64,000 bases of DNA from Kitasatospora sp. GAS204B (GTDB lineage: Bacteria > Actinomycetota > Actinomycetes > Streptomycetales > Streptomycetaceae): contig NZ_JARZAG010000018.1 in the NCBI RefSeq assembly GCF_029892155.1, positions 62,001 through 126,000 on the forward strand. The letters are read 5' to 3'. Positions 16,514 through 62,271 of this stretch are shown here, one piece after another. The notes beneath the pieces are model-generated. The model was not told the DNA's origin. It worked only from the letters and a program-made list of their open reading frames with translations, and ran no database searches. Position numbers and translations under genes: made by a program. Each line of letters begins with the position of its first letter. The stretch's first letter is position 1.

Positions 16514-17078
16514 CGGCGCAGCGTATCGCGCCACTGACCGCAGCCGCCGACCGCAGCCGCCTGCCCGGCGGACACCTCGAAGCGCAAGCGGTACTTGGGC
16601 GCCGCGACCGCCCGTGCAAGCTGCTCGACCGCCGCACCGGCCCAGTGGCCACCGAGGCGGCCAGCACCGACGCCAGGCGGGCCATCGGCGCGTTGTGCTG
16701 GAGACAGGCGAACGTCCACGGCCCCGGGTGCTGTTGGAACAGCAGGCGGGCCGCGGCTCTGGCCACGCCGCTGTTGCGGTGCGCCCGACCGACGAAGAAC
16801 TCGCTGACGTTCCAGGCCCCCTCGTCCCCCGCAACGTCGCACCGCGGCAGCGCGAACCCGGCCGGGTGGCCGCCGACGCGGATCAGGTACGCCTCGCGGT
16901 CCGCGCCGGTGAAGTAGCTGTCCAGCCAGGGGAAGTCGAAGGTGCCGGCTGCGGACAGCTCCCGGGGTTCTGGCTCGGAGTAGTCGTGCAGGTACAGCTG
17001 CAGCAGATTCGCCAGCACCGGCTTCTCCTCGGCGGCGACGGCGACGAGTTCGACATCCACGAGATCCACCCGGCCCAC
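16506..17078 (-). CDS. GNAT-family N-acetyltransferase, C-terminus probably frameshifted (190 aa)
   Basis: Acetyl-CoA-dependent acyltransferase. The N-terminal part fits a known actinomycete GNAT type: EEKPVLANLLQLYLHDYSE, then FDFPWLDSYFT, GFALPRCDV, and the acetyl-CoA loop region VSEFFVGRAHRNSGVARAAARLLFQQHPG. After about residue 135 (ATGPV) this frame becomes Arg/Ser-rich and unlike the family. The neighbouring frame encodes VEQLARAVAAPKYRLRFEVS, which looks like the expected C-terminal strand. A single-base shift near 16640 would join them. The gene may thus be damaged, or the sequence may contain an error. It overlaps the DUF6011-like gene. Confidence 0.72.
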   Translation of the reverse strand: MGRVDLVDVELVAVAAEEKPVLANLLQLYLHDYSEPEPRELSAAGTFDFPWLDSYFTGADREAYLIRVGGHPAGFALPRCDVAGDEGAWNVSEFFVGRAHRNSGVARAAARLLFQQHPGPWTFACLQHNAPMARLASVLAASVATGPVRRSSSLHGRSRRPSTACASRCPPGRRLRSAAAVSGAIRCADA

Positions 17079-17236
17079 CCTGCCGCGTCGACTCCGTGGC
17101 GGCCACCGAATTCAGGAGCTCAGGGCTCCCACCGACCCGACCACTGGTCCGACCCGGTGAAACGCCCGGCCGGGCGTGACCCTGCGGCTCGCCGGCCGTT
17201 GAGCAGGCCGGCCACACCCCACCCCCGGAGGACCAG

Positions 17237-17455
17237 ATGCGTACCGCGATCCGATTCACCGTCACCGGCGCCCTGCTCGCCGCGGCCGGCCTGGCGGGCG
17301 CCGCCTCCGCCTGGGCGGCCGGTAACCCGGCCTACCCGGCCCCCTCGAAGCAGGAGCACACCTACAGCATTCCGGTCGGCGGGATCACCGACCTGGGCGA
17401 CCTGACCAAGGTCGCGAACCTGGGCACCGACTTCGCGGGCGTGCTCGGTCACTGA
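17237..17455 (+). CDS. Small secreted peptide (72 aa)
   Basis: A short gene with a clear Sec signal peptide: Arg at position 2 and 6, hydrophobic stretch VTGALLAAAGLAGAASAWA, and a probable cleavage after AWA near residue 28. The mature part of about 44 residues (NPAYPAPSKQEHTYSIPVGG onward) has no Cys and no known motif, so it is not a chaplin. A GGAGGA ribosome site lies five bases before the ATG, which supports that it is real. It ends 15 bases before the convergent cysteine dioxygenase gene. Function is unknown. Confidence 0.75.
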   Translation: MRTAIRFTVTGALLAAAGLAGAASAWAAGNPAYPAPSKQEHTYSIPVGGITDLGDLTKVANLGTDFAGVLGH

Positions 17456-17470
17456 GCCACGGCCCGTCGG

Positions 17471-18016
17471 TCAGCCGGCGGTCAGCACCGGCTGGTCGTA
17501 GGTCCGACGGATGCTGGTACCGCTGAGGCTGACGTCGACGCCGTAGACGTGGATGGAGACGGTCTTCTCGGTCGTGGCGTTGCGGACCCGGTGGATGTCG
17601 CCGGGTGGGGTGACGTAGGTGACGGCGCCGGCGGGGTGGACCGTGGTGCCGACCGGGACCAGGACGGTGCGGTCGGCCTCCACCGCCAGGCGGTAGACGG
17701 TCTCTTCCTCGGCTCCCAGGTAGGTGCCGACCACGCACCAGGAGGTGTGGTCGTGGACGCTGGTCGTCTGGCCGGGCAGCCAGACCAGGGCGACCACCGA
17801 GAAGGAGCCGTCCGGTTCGGCGTGCAGCAGGTGCTGGCGGTAGCGGAGCGGATCGGGCTCCAGCTGGGCGGACGGCAGCAGGTCGGCGTGGCGCAGAAAG
17901 GGGGCCAGCGCGGCGGCGACCCGCTGGGCGCGCTCCTCGGCGTTCGAGGCGGCGCCCAGCTCGGTGCGGATGGCGGCCGTGAGCTCGGTCAGGACCGCGG
18001 TCATGAGGGTGGTCAT
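17471..18016 (-). CDS. Cysteine dioxygenase type I-like cupin (181 aa)
   Basis: Non-heme iron cupin that oxidises L-cysteine to cysteine sulfinate with O2. Two iron-binding His are in SVHDHTSWCVVG and the third in GDIHRVRN, giving the 3-His site of this family. A Cys follows the HDH motif, as in enzymes with a Cys-Tyr crosslink, but I cannot confirm the partner. Length is normal for bacterial members. It lies 49 bases downstream of the cysteate-synthase-like gene on the same strand and probably forms an operon with it and mbtH. Cysteine sulfinate can be transaminated to sulfinylpyruvate, which releases sulfite. Sulfite is the co-substrate of cysteate synthase. Confidence 0.85.
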   Translation of the reverse strand: MTTLMTAVLTELTAAIRTELGAASNAEERAQRVAAALAPFLRHADLLPSAQLEPDPLRYRQHLLHAEPDGSFSVVALVWLPGQTTSVHDHTSWCVVGTYLGAEEETVYRLAVEADRTVLVPVGTTVHPAGAVTYVTPPGDIHRVRNATTEKTVSIHVYGVDVSLSGTSIRRTYDQPVLTAG

Positions 18017-18065
18017 GAAAGTGAGTGCTCTCTTCGTCCTGAACTGATCGCGAACTGATCCGACG

Positions 18066-19400
18066 TCAGACCGTCAAAGCCGTCAGGGCCGGCACGGCCG
18101 TCAGCCGCGGCGCCGCGACCCGGGCCGCGAGCTCGGCGATGCTCGCGGGGTCGTGGACGGCCGAGCGCGGCACCACCAGGTCGGGCTGATGCGCGGTCAG
18201 TACGTGGTCCCGGGCCAGCCGGGCCCGCCCGCCCCCGGTGATGTTCAGCAGCACGGGCGCTTCGGTGTCGATCCGCCCGGCCAGCACGGCCTCGCGCAGC
18301 GCGGCTAGCGCGACGCCGGCGGCCGGCTCGATGTCGATCCCCTCCAGTTCGCGGAAGGTGTCCATCGCCGCCAGGGCCGCCTGGGCGCTTGCGGTGAAGA
18401 CCTGACCCGAGCTCTGGGTCAGCGCGTCGTACAGGCCGCCGCGCACGTCGTAGGGCGGTCGACGGTTGGTCAGTTCCGGGGCGAACGCCCGCTCGGTGGC
18501 GAGCCGTTGGTCCTGCTCGGAGCCGCTCTCCCAGAGTCGTTCGCCGGTCTGCCAGGCCTGGTGGACCGGGGCGTACGCGTCGTTCTGCGCCAGCAGCAGC
18601 TGCGGCAGCGGTCCGGGCCGGCAACATCGCAACCGCAGCGCCGCCTCGTGCGCGGCGATCGCTCCGGCGCCGCTGCCGATGGCCTGGACGTAGTACGTGG
18701 GCAGCGTGCCCATCGCCTCCACGGCGGCGAGCAGCACGGTGGCCAGGCCGTCCCGCCGGCCGACGTTCTTGGTGCCGCCCTCGGGCGTGAAGCCGGGCAG
18801 CCTGGCGAGCGCGTCGCCCAGCGCGATGGCGTCGGCGTAGTCCGCGCCGTCGACCGCGATGACGCGCACCAGCTCGGAGCCGGGCGTGCGGGTGCGCAGC
18901 CGGGGCAGGGCGGAGGACGGCACGATGATGACGACCGGGACCTGCTGGCGCGCGCAGAGTTCGGCGAAGGCGGCGGCGGTGTTGCCCGCGGAGGTGACCA
19001 CCAGCGTGCCGGCCTCCTCGGGGATGCGGCCGAGCACGGTGGCGGCTTCGAGTTCCTTGAAGGTCCCCGTCATCAGGTCGCCGCCGCGCTCGGGCCAGTA
19101 GCCGTTGAAGGCGATCCACAGCTCGCTCAGCCCGAGCGAGGCGGCCAGCCGCTCGCTGCGGTAGACGGCGGTGCGGCCGGTGTCGGCCAGGGTGCGGCGG
19201 ACCGGCAGCCAGTCGCGGTACCGGAAGACCCCGCTCTGGGCCTGGTCCGGCGTCAACTCGGTGGCCTGGTAGTCGGTCTGCCACAGCCCGGGCCCGTGCG
19301 GGCCGGAGCAGCCGAGCGTCAGGCCGTCGTCGACCCGCCGGTGCCCGCAGACGGAGCACACGAGGCGGTAGTGGGACGCGTCGGTCGAATCACCGTGCAT
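18066..19400 (-). CDS. Cysteate synthase-like PLP enzyme (threonine synthase fold, 444 aa)
   Basis: Fold-type II PLP enzyme. It follows the pattern of archaeal cysteate synthase, which makes L-cysteate from O-phosphoserine and sulfite, more than classical threonine synthase. Shared-looking blocks are the N-terminal CSVCGHRR zinc-type start, FRYRDWLPV, IAFNGYWPERGGDL, TFKELEA with PLP-binding Lys115, SAGNTAAAFAELCA, PEGGTKNVGRRDG, YYVQAIGSGAGAIAAHEA, and LLNITGGG at the C-terminus. The assignment rests on recall of those motifs. Threonine synthase or another phosphoserine-using lyase is the alternative. The position between mbtH and cysteine dioxygenase in an NRPS locus argues for supply of a special building block. 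Confidence 0.78.
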   Translation of the reverse strand: MHGDSTDASHYRLVCSVCGHRRVDDGLTLGCSGPHGPGLWQTDYQATELTPDQAQSGVFRYRDWLPVRRTLADTGRTAVYRSERLAASLGLSELWIAFNGYWPERGGDLMTGTFKELEAATVLGRIPEEAGTLVVTSAGNTAAAFAELCARQQVPVVIIVPSSALPRLRTRTPGSELVRVIAVDGADYADAIALGDALARLPGFTPEGGTKNVGRRDGLATVLLAAVEAMGTLPTYYVQAIGSGAGAIAAHEAALRLRCCRPGPLPQLLLAQNDAYAPVHQAWQTGERLWESGSEQDQRLATERAFAPELTNRRPPYDVRGGLYDALTQSSGQVFTASAQAALAAMDTFRELEGIDIEPAAGVALAALREAVLAGRIDTEAPVLLNITGGGRARLARDHVLTAHQPDLVVPRSAVHDPASIAELAARVAAPRLTAVPALTALTV

Positions 19401-19528
19401 GGGGCTGGTTCACTCTCGGTGTGGTCGGTGCGTCGGGGATCGCGCCGTGCGGATCCGGCCGCGGGTCGGGCCGGGCCGTGGTGCGCGCGGCCGGCCCGAA
19501 CGGGCCCGCCGCACGCGGACGGCGATGC

Positions 19529-19735
19529 TCAGGCCGTCGCCCGCACGAGACTGGCGGGCCGCATGTCGGTCCACTGCGCCACCACGTGGTCCAGGCAGTC
19601 CTGGCGGTCGGCCGGGCCGTGCGAGAGGGCCCAGCCCACGGGCACCTCGGCGAAGGCGGGCCAGAGGGAGTACTGGCCCTCGTCGTTCACCAGGACCAGG
19701 AAGGTGCCCTCGGTGTCCTCGAACGGGTTCGTCAT
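19529..19735 (-). CDS. MbtH-like NRPS partner protein (68 aa)
   Basis: Small protein that binds adenylation domains and supports their folding and activity. The family pattern is complete: [25 protein letters not shown], and WTDMRPASL near the end. Only one mbtH-like gene is seen, so it probably serves both NRPS proteins. It is the first gene of the minus-strand operon with the cysteate-synthase-like and cysteine dioxygenase genes (128 bases to the next), and is divergent from the Dpg genes. That layout ties the sulfur-amino-acid genes to peptide synthesis. Confidence 0.93.
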   Translation of the reverse strand: MTNPFEDTEGTFLVLVNDEGQYSLWPAFAEVPVGWALSHGPADRQDCLDHVVAQWTDMRPASLVRATA

Positions 19736-20158
19736 CGACGTGTCCTCTCATCGGAGCAGCCGGAGAGTACTGAACAGCGGTCAGCAGTCGGCCGGTCGTG
19801 CTCAGTTGGAAACCCCGGGCCGGGATCGGGCGGGCCACGCGCAGTCGGATTCGTCTGCGGGGCAGCTGAGTTGGCGCTCGGCCGGCCCCGACCGGGGCGG
19901 AACGGCCCGGCGTGGTGGGGTGCACTCGCGAGTCAGAGCCTGCGGGGCAGGATGTAACGGAAGATCGCGATCACGTAAACGCGAGATGAATTCACCACTC
20001 ATAGTCCTGCCGTATTAGGGGCCGACCGACTTTGAGCCGACGTCAGTTGTCATCGGCTGACAACTGTGGTTAGCCTGCAGCCGGCGAAGTACCAAGCGCG
20101 ACAGCGTGCCTGACCTCGTCAAGGCAGCGTTGACCACGAACAGCCAAGAAGGACAACC
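19736..20158. other. Divergent control region between mbtH operon and Dpg/NRPS genes
   Basis: A 423-base region without a gene. Its right part (19960-20080) is AT-richer than its surroundings and contains the promoter and palindrome listed separately. No StrR-type binding sequence of the kind known from glycopeptide clusters was seen. Confidence 0.6.
20044..20076 (+). promoter_or_regulatory. Promoter with embedded perfect 9-bp inverted repeat
   Basis: Arms CAGTTGTCA (20044-20052) and TGACAACTG (20058-20066) flank a five-base centre. The left arm contains a -35-like TTGTCA (20047-20052). After an 18-base spacer, TAGCCT (20071-20076) matches the TAnnnT -10 pattern. The palindrome therefore covers the -35 box and spacer, an arrangement expected for a repressor site. 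The first gene starts 82 bases downstream. Confidence 0.6.
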
Positions 20159-21472
20159 GTGCTGAACGGCCCACCCGCCCAAAACGCGCTTGCGGAACTA
20201 GAACTGTCAGGTCTTCACGATTCGCTGGCATCGCCGGTCAGCGAATCGATGAACTTCCTCAACGAGATCGCGCACCGGTTCCCGGATGCCATATCCCTGG
20301 CCGCCGGGCGTCCGTTCGAGGGTTTCTTCGATCTGGACGACGTGCACCGGTACTTCGACACCTATCGCCGGCACCTCACCACCCGCCTGGGCGGTGACCA
20401 GGACGCGGTGCGCCGCACGCTGCTGCAGTACGGGCGCACCAAGGGCATCATCCACGAGCTGATCGCCGAACACCTGCGGGTGGACGAGGGCATCACCGCG
20501 GACCCGCAGGCCCTGGTCGTCACGGTCGGCTGCCAGGAGGCGCTCTTCCTGACGCTGCGCGCGCTGCGCCGCAGCGACCGGGACGCGGTGCTCGCCGTGA
20601 CGCCCAGCTACGTCGGGGTGCACGGCGCCGCCAGCCTGGTGGACATGCCGGTGCTGCCGGTCCGGGAGTCGTCCGAGGGCATCGACCTGGACGACCTGGT
20701 GGCCCAGCTGGCGCGCGCCCGTGCGGCCGGCCTCAACCCCCGGGCCTGCTACGTGATCCCCGACTTCGCCAACCCGAGCGGGATCAGGCTGAGCCTCGAC
20801 GTACGGCGGCGGCTGCTGCGCATCGCCGCCGAGCAGGACATCCTCCTCCTGGAGGACAACCCGTACGGCCTGTTCGGCGACCCGGCGGCCGCCGGTCCCC
20901 CGACCATCAAGTCCCTGGACGACGCCGCCCGGGTCGTCTACCTGGGCTCGTTCGCCAAGACCGGCCTGCCCGGCGCCCGGGTCGGCTACGTGCTGGCCGA
21001 CCAGCTGGTGCCCGGGACGGACGGCCCGCTGGCCGACCAGCTGGCCAAGATCAAGAGCATGCTGACGGTCAACACCTCGCCGATCGCGCAGGCGGTCATC
21101 GGCGGCAAGCTGCTGGCCCACGGGTGCAGCCTGCGGGCCGCCAACACCCGCGAGATCGAGCACTACCGGAGCAACCTCGAGCGGGTACTGGCCGGTCTGG
21201 AAGCGCGTTTCGGCGACACTCCGGGCGTCTCCTAGAACACGCCCGCCGGCGGGTTCTTCCTGCTGCTGACCGTCCCGTTCCCGGTCGGCGACGAGTTGCT
21301 CGAGCTCAGCGCCGAGAAGTTCCGGGTGCTGTGGACGCCGGTGCACCACTTCTACGCCGACGCACAAGCACGCGATGTCATGCGGCTCTCCTTCAGTCAT
21401 CTGCGACCGGAGGAGATCGAAGAAGGATTGAACCGGCTGGCGGACTTCATCCGTTATCGGTCGCGCACCTGA
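20159..21472 (+). pseudogene. hpgT: HpgT-type aminotransferase for dihydroxyphenylglycine, interrupted by an in-frame TAG
   Basis: Fold-type I PLP aminotransferase of the MocR/HpgT branch, which converts 3,5-dihydroxyphenylglyoxylate (and 4-hydroxyphenylglyoxylate) to the amino acid. The PLP Lys267 is in YLGSFAKTGLPGARVGY, and PDFANPSGIRL and LLLEDNPYG are typical. The reading frame stops at TAG 21233-21235, giving 358 residues. The same frame then continues NTPAGGFFLLLTVPFPV and ends at 21472 with the C-terminal domain intact. Family members have Trp at the stop position (W-N-x-P-x-G-G-F-F), so TGG to TAG explains it. Full length would be 437 residues. It starts the dpg operon; GTG at 20159 follows AAGGA. 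Confidence 0.85.
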
Positions 21473-21565
21473 TGGACAAGAAGAAGACACGGAGGCCGCG
21501 AAGTCGATGGACACTTATACGCCGCTCCTGAGGAGCAAACCGCGAAGTTGGGGGTGGACCTACCG

Positions 21566-24731
<3,166 letters not shown>

Positions 24732-24749
24732 CCGCGCGCCGGGTCCCGG

Positions 24750-24780
24750 CCGGCCGATCCTGTCGGGCAGGATCGGCCGG
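24750..24780. terminator. Hairpin between dpgC and dpgD
   Basis: Arms 24750-24762 and 24768-24780 are perfectly complementary (13 bp) with the loop TCGGG. It could terminate or attenuate dpgABC transcription, or protect the 3' end of a processed message. Confidence 0.65.
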
Positions 24781-24824
24781 ACCGGACCAGCGCCGCACCA
24801 TCCACCAGAAGAGCCGGAGAGCCG

Positions 24825-25634
24825 ATGGACCTGGCAGACCTCACCCGCGTCCGCTACGAGAAGCGCGACCGCGTCGCCCATGTGACGCTGGCGCGGCCCG
24901 AGTGCCTGAACGCCATGGACCTGCGGATGCACGAGGAACTGGCGTGCGTCTGGGACGACTTCGAGGCGGACGACGAGGTGTGGCTGGCCGTCCTCACCGG
25001 TGCCGGTGACCGCGCCTTCTCGGCCGGCCAGGACCTCAAGGAGCTCGCCGCCCGGATCGCCCAGGGCACCAACACCCCGGCCACCTTCGGCAGCCGCGGC
25101 AAGCCCGGCTGGCCCCGGCTCACCGAGCGCTTCGAGCTGGCCAAGCCGGTGATCGCCCGGGTCAACGGCCATGCCTTCGGCGGTGGCTTCGAACTGGCGC
25201 TGGCCTGCGACGTGATCGTCACCGCCGACCGCGCCACCTTCGCGCTGCCCGAGGCCAAGCTCGGCCTGATGGCCGGCGCCGGCGGCGTCTTCCGGCTCAC
25301 CCGGCAGGCACCGCACCGGATCGCCCTCGGCCACCTGATCAGCGGCCGCCCGATGACCGCCGCCCGCGCCTACGAACTCGGCCTGGTCAACGAGGTGGTG
25401 CCGGCCGAGGAGTTGGACGCCTGCGTGGACGCCTGGGTCGCGGACATCCTGCGCTGCGCCCCGCTGTCGGTGCGCGCGATCAAACAGGCCGCGGCGGCCG
25501 CGGCAACCATGCCCCTGGAGCAGGCGTTCCGGACCCGCTTCCCGTGGGAGGAGCGGCGGATGCACAGCGAGGATGCCGAGGAAGGGCCGCTCGCCTTCGT
25601 CGAGAAGCGGACGCCGCAGTGGAGAGCCCGCTGA
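24825..25634 (+). CDS. dpgD: DpgD, enoyl-CoA hydratase of the Dpg pathway (269 aa)
   Basis: Crotonase-family hydratase assisting DpgA/DpgB in forming the dihydroxyphenyl ring. Conserved blocks: [19 protein letters not shown], the oxyanion loop [34 protein letters not shown] and [14 protein letters not shown] with the hydratase-type Glu. The ATG at 24825 follows GGAG. It is 93 bases after dpgC, separated by a hairpin, and 273 bases before the first NRPS gene. A housekeeping enoyl-CoA hydratase would look similar; position decides the call. Confidence 0.9.
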   Translation: MDLADLTRVRYEKRDRVAHVTLARPECLNAMDLRMHEELACVWDDFEADDEVWLAVLTGAGDRAFSAGQDLKELAARIAQGTNTPATFGSRGKPGWPRLTERFELAKPVIARVNGHAFGGGFELALACDVIVTADRATFALPEAKLGLMAGAGGVFRLTRQAPHRIALGHLISGRPMTAARAYELGLVNEVVPAEELDACVDAWVADILRCAPLSVRAIKQAAAAAATMPLEQAFRTRFPWEERRMHSEDAEEGPLAFVEKRTPQWRAR

Positions 25635-25660
25635 CCGTCAGGCAACCTGGCAAGTTGTTC

Positions 25661-25675
25661 CAGAGTTTGACTCTG
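25661..25675. promoter_or_regulatory. Small inverted repeat upstream of the NRPS genes
   Basis: CAGAGT and ACTCTG flank TTG just after dpgD, and a further ACTCTG occurs near 25700. The region before the first NRPS gene (25635-25907) is not coding. It may hold a promoter, but I found no good -35/-10 pair. Confidence 0.35.
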
Positions 25676-25907
25676 ATTCACCGAACGGGCTCTCGACATG
25701 ACTCTGCCTCAGGCACCGTGACGCTGGAGCAAGATCCGCAGATCCACCGGATCGACGCCCCACCCTGATCCGCCTACCCGCCGGATCCACCCCCACCCGA
25801 AGAGACCACCCGCGGAGCCTGCCCGGCCGAGGGTGGCTCCCTCTTTGCCACTGCCCGTTGCCGCTGCCCGTCGCACGGCCACTGCTAGACGAACCGGAGC
25901 ACCGAAG

Positions 25908-61345
<35,438 letters not shown>

Positions 61346-61368
61346 CTCGACGCGTGGGACGTTCCGGT

Positions 61369-61411
61369 CCGGCCGGCGAGGGCACTGCGGTCCGCCGCCC
61401 TCGCCGGCCGG
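61369..61411. terminator. Perfect 15-bp hairpin after NRPS 2
   Basis: Arms 61369-61383 and 61397-61411 are fully complementary around a 13-base loop. It lies between the convergent NRPS 2 and DUF47-like genes and probably ends both transcripts. Confidence 0.8.
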
Positions 61412-61418
61412 CGCCGTA

Positions 61419-62030
61419 CTACAGGCCTCGCTTCATCGCGCCGTCCGCCAGGGCGTCGGTCGCCAGCAGCAGTTGCACCCGGACCTGGTCGAGTCGGCCC
61501 AGCAGGGCCAGCATCCTCAGCGACTCGCCGGTGGCCGGCGCGGTCACCAAGGCGACCATCTGCTCCTGATGGGCTCGCTCCAGGGCGGCCGCCGCGAGAT
61601 GCGTGCCGGCCACGTCGGCCGCCGGCGAGCGCCGGTGGTTCACCAGGCCCGAGACGGCCGTCCGCAGGCCGGCGACCAGGCCGACGATGCCCTGGGTGAG
61701 CGGGACGAGCCGGTCCGGCGAGGTCGGGCCGTACAGGTCGAACTCACGGACGAACTCGTGCAGCACGTGGGTGCCGCCGTCCACCGCGTGGGACACCCGT
61801 AGCAGGTCCTCCCGGTCGATCGGGGTGGTCAGACACCGGACGAGCCGCGTGCTCACCTCGTCCCGCAACTCCCGGCTCTGCCGCCTGTTCGCCTGTTCGC
61901 CTGTTCGCCTGTTCGCCTCCGAGCGCAGCGCCGCCTCCGCGGGGATCGACTCCCCCGTGCTGACCAGGTGGGCTTCCACCACCGCGGCGTCCGACATCGC
62001 CAACTGCCCCAGGATCGCCCGCTCCAGCAC
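61419..62030 (-). CDS. DUF47/PhoU-like protein with a slippable 8-bp repeat (203 aa)
   Basis: Helical protein resembling DUF47/PhoU-type phosphate-transport regulators. The best matches are TTPIDREDLLRVSHAVD followed by HVLHEFVREFDLYG, which correspond to the typical TP(I/F)DREDI helix and its neighbour. No Pit/Pst transporter gene adjoins it, so the role is unclear. The start is uncertain: GTG at 62030 or ATG at 61997; the frame is open further to 62750 but that overlaps the P450 gene. A run of four 8-bp repeats in the coding region (61883-61914) would shift the frame if copy number changed. It is divergent from the P450. Confidence 0.65.
   Translation of the reverse strand: MLERAILGQLAMSDAAVVEAHLVSTGESIPAEAALRSEANRRTGEQANRRQSRELRDEVSTRLVRCLTTPIDREDLLRVSHAVDGGTHVLHEFVREFDLYGPTSPDRLVPLTQGIVGLVAGLRTAVSGLVNHRRSPAADVAGTHLAAAALERAHQEQMVALVTAPATGESLRMLALLGRLDQVRVQLLLATDALADGAMKRGL
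61883..61914. repeat. Four copies of an 8-bp repeat inside the DUF47-like gene
   Basis: GCCTGTTC occurs at 61883, 61891, 61899 and 61907, followed by a partial GCCT. On the coding strand it reads GAACAGGC and encodes N-R-R-T-G-E-Q-A-N-R-R. Since eight is not a multiple of three, loss or gain of one copy would change the frame. Confidence 0.92.
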
Positions 62031-62271
62031 GCTGTCGGGACGACCGGACAGGGCGCCGGACAGCGCGCGCAGTCGGGGCCAGCCGGCGGCGCGCGCCGAG
62101 CGGCCTACCGCTCGGACGCCGTTCGACCATTCGTCGCGCGCGGCCGACCGGTCGTCCCGCCGGTCGTCCGGCCGCGTCAGCCCGACCGACCGCGTGAACC
62201 CGGCCCGCGGACGGATCCGTCGTAGCAGGCGGGCGCCCTGCCCGTCGTAGCGAGTTCTCTGGAGGCATCCG

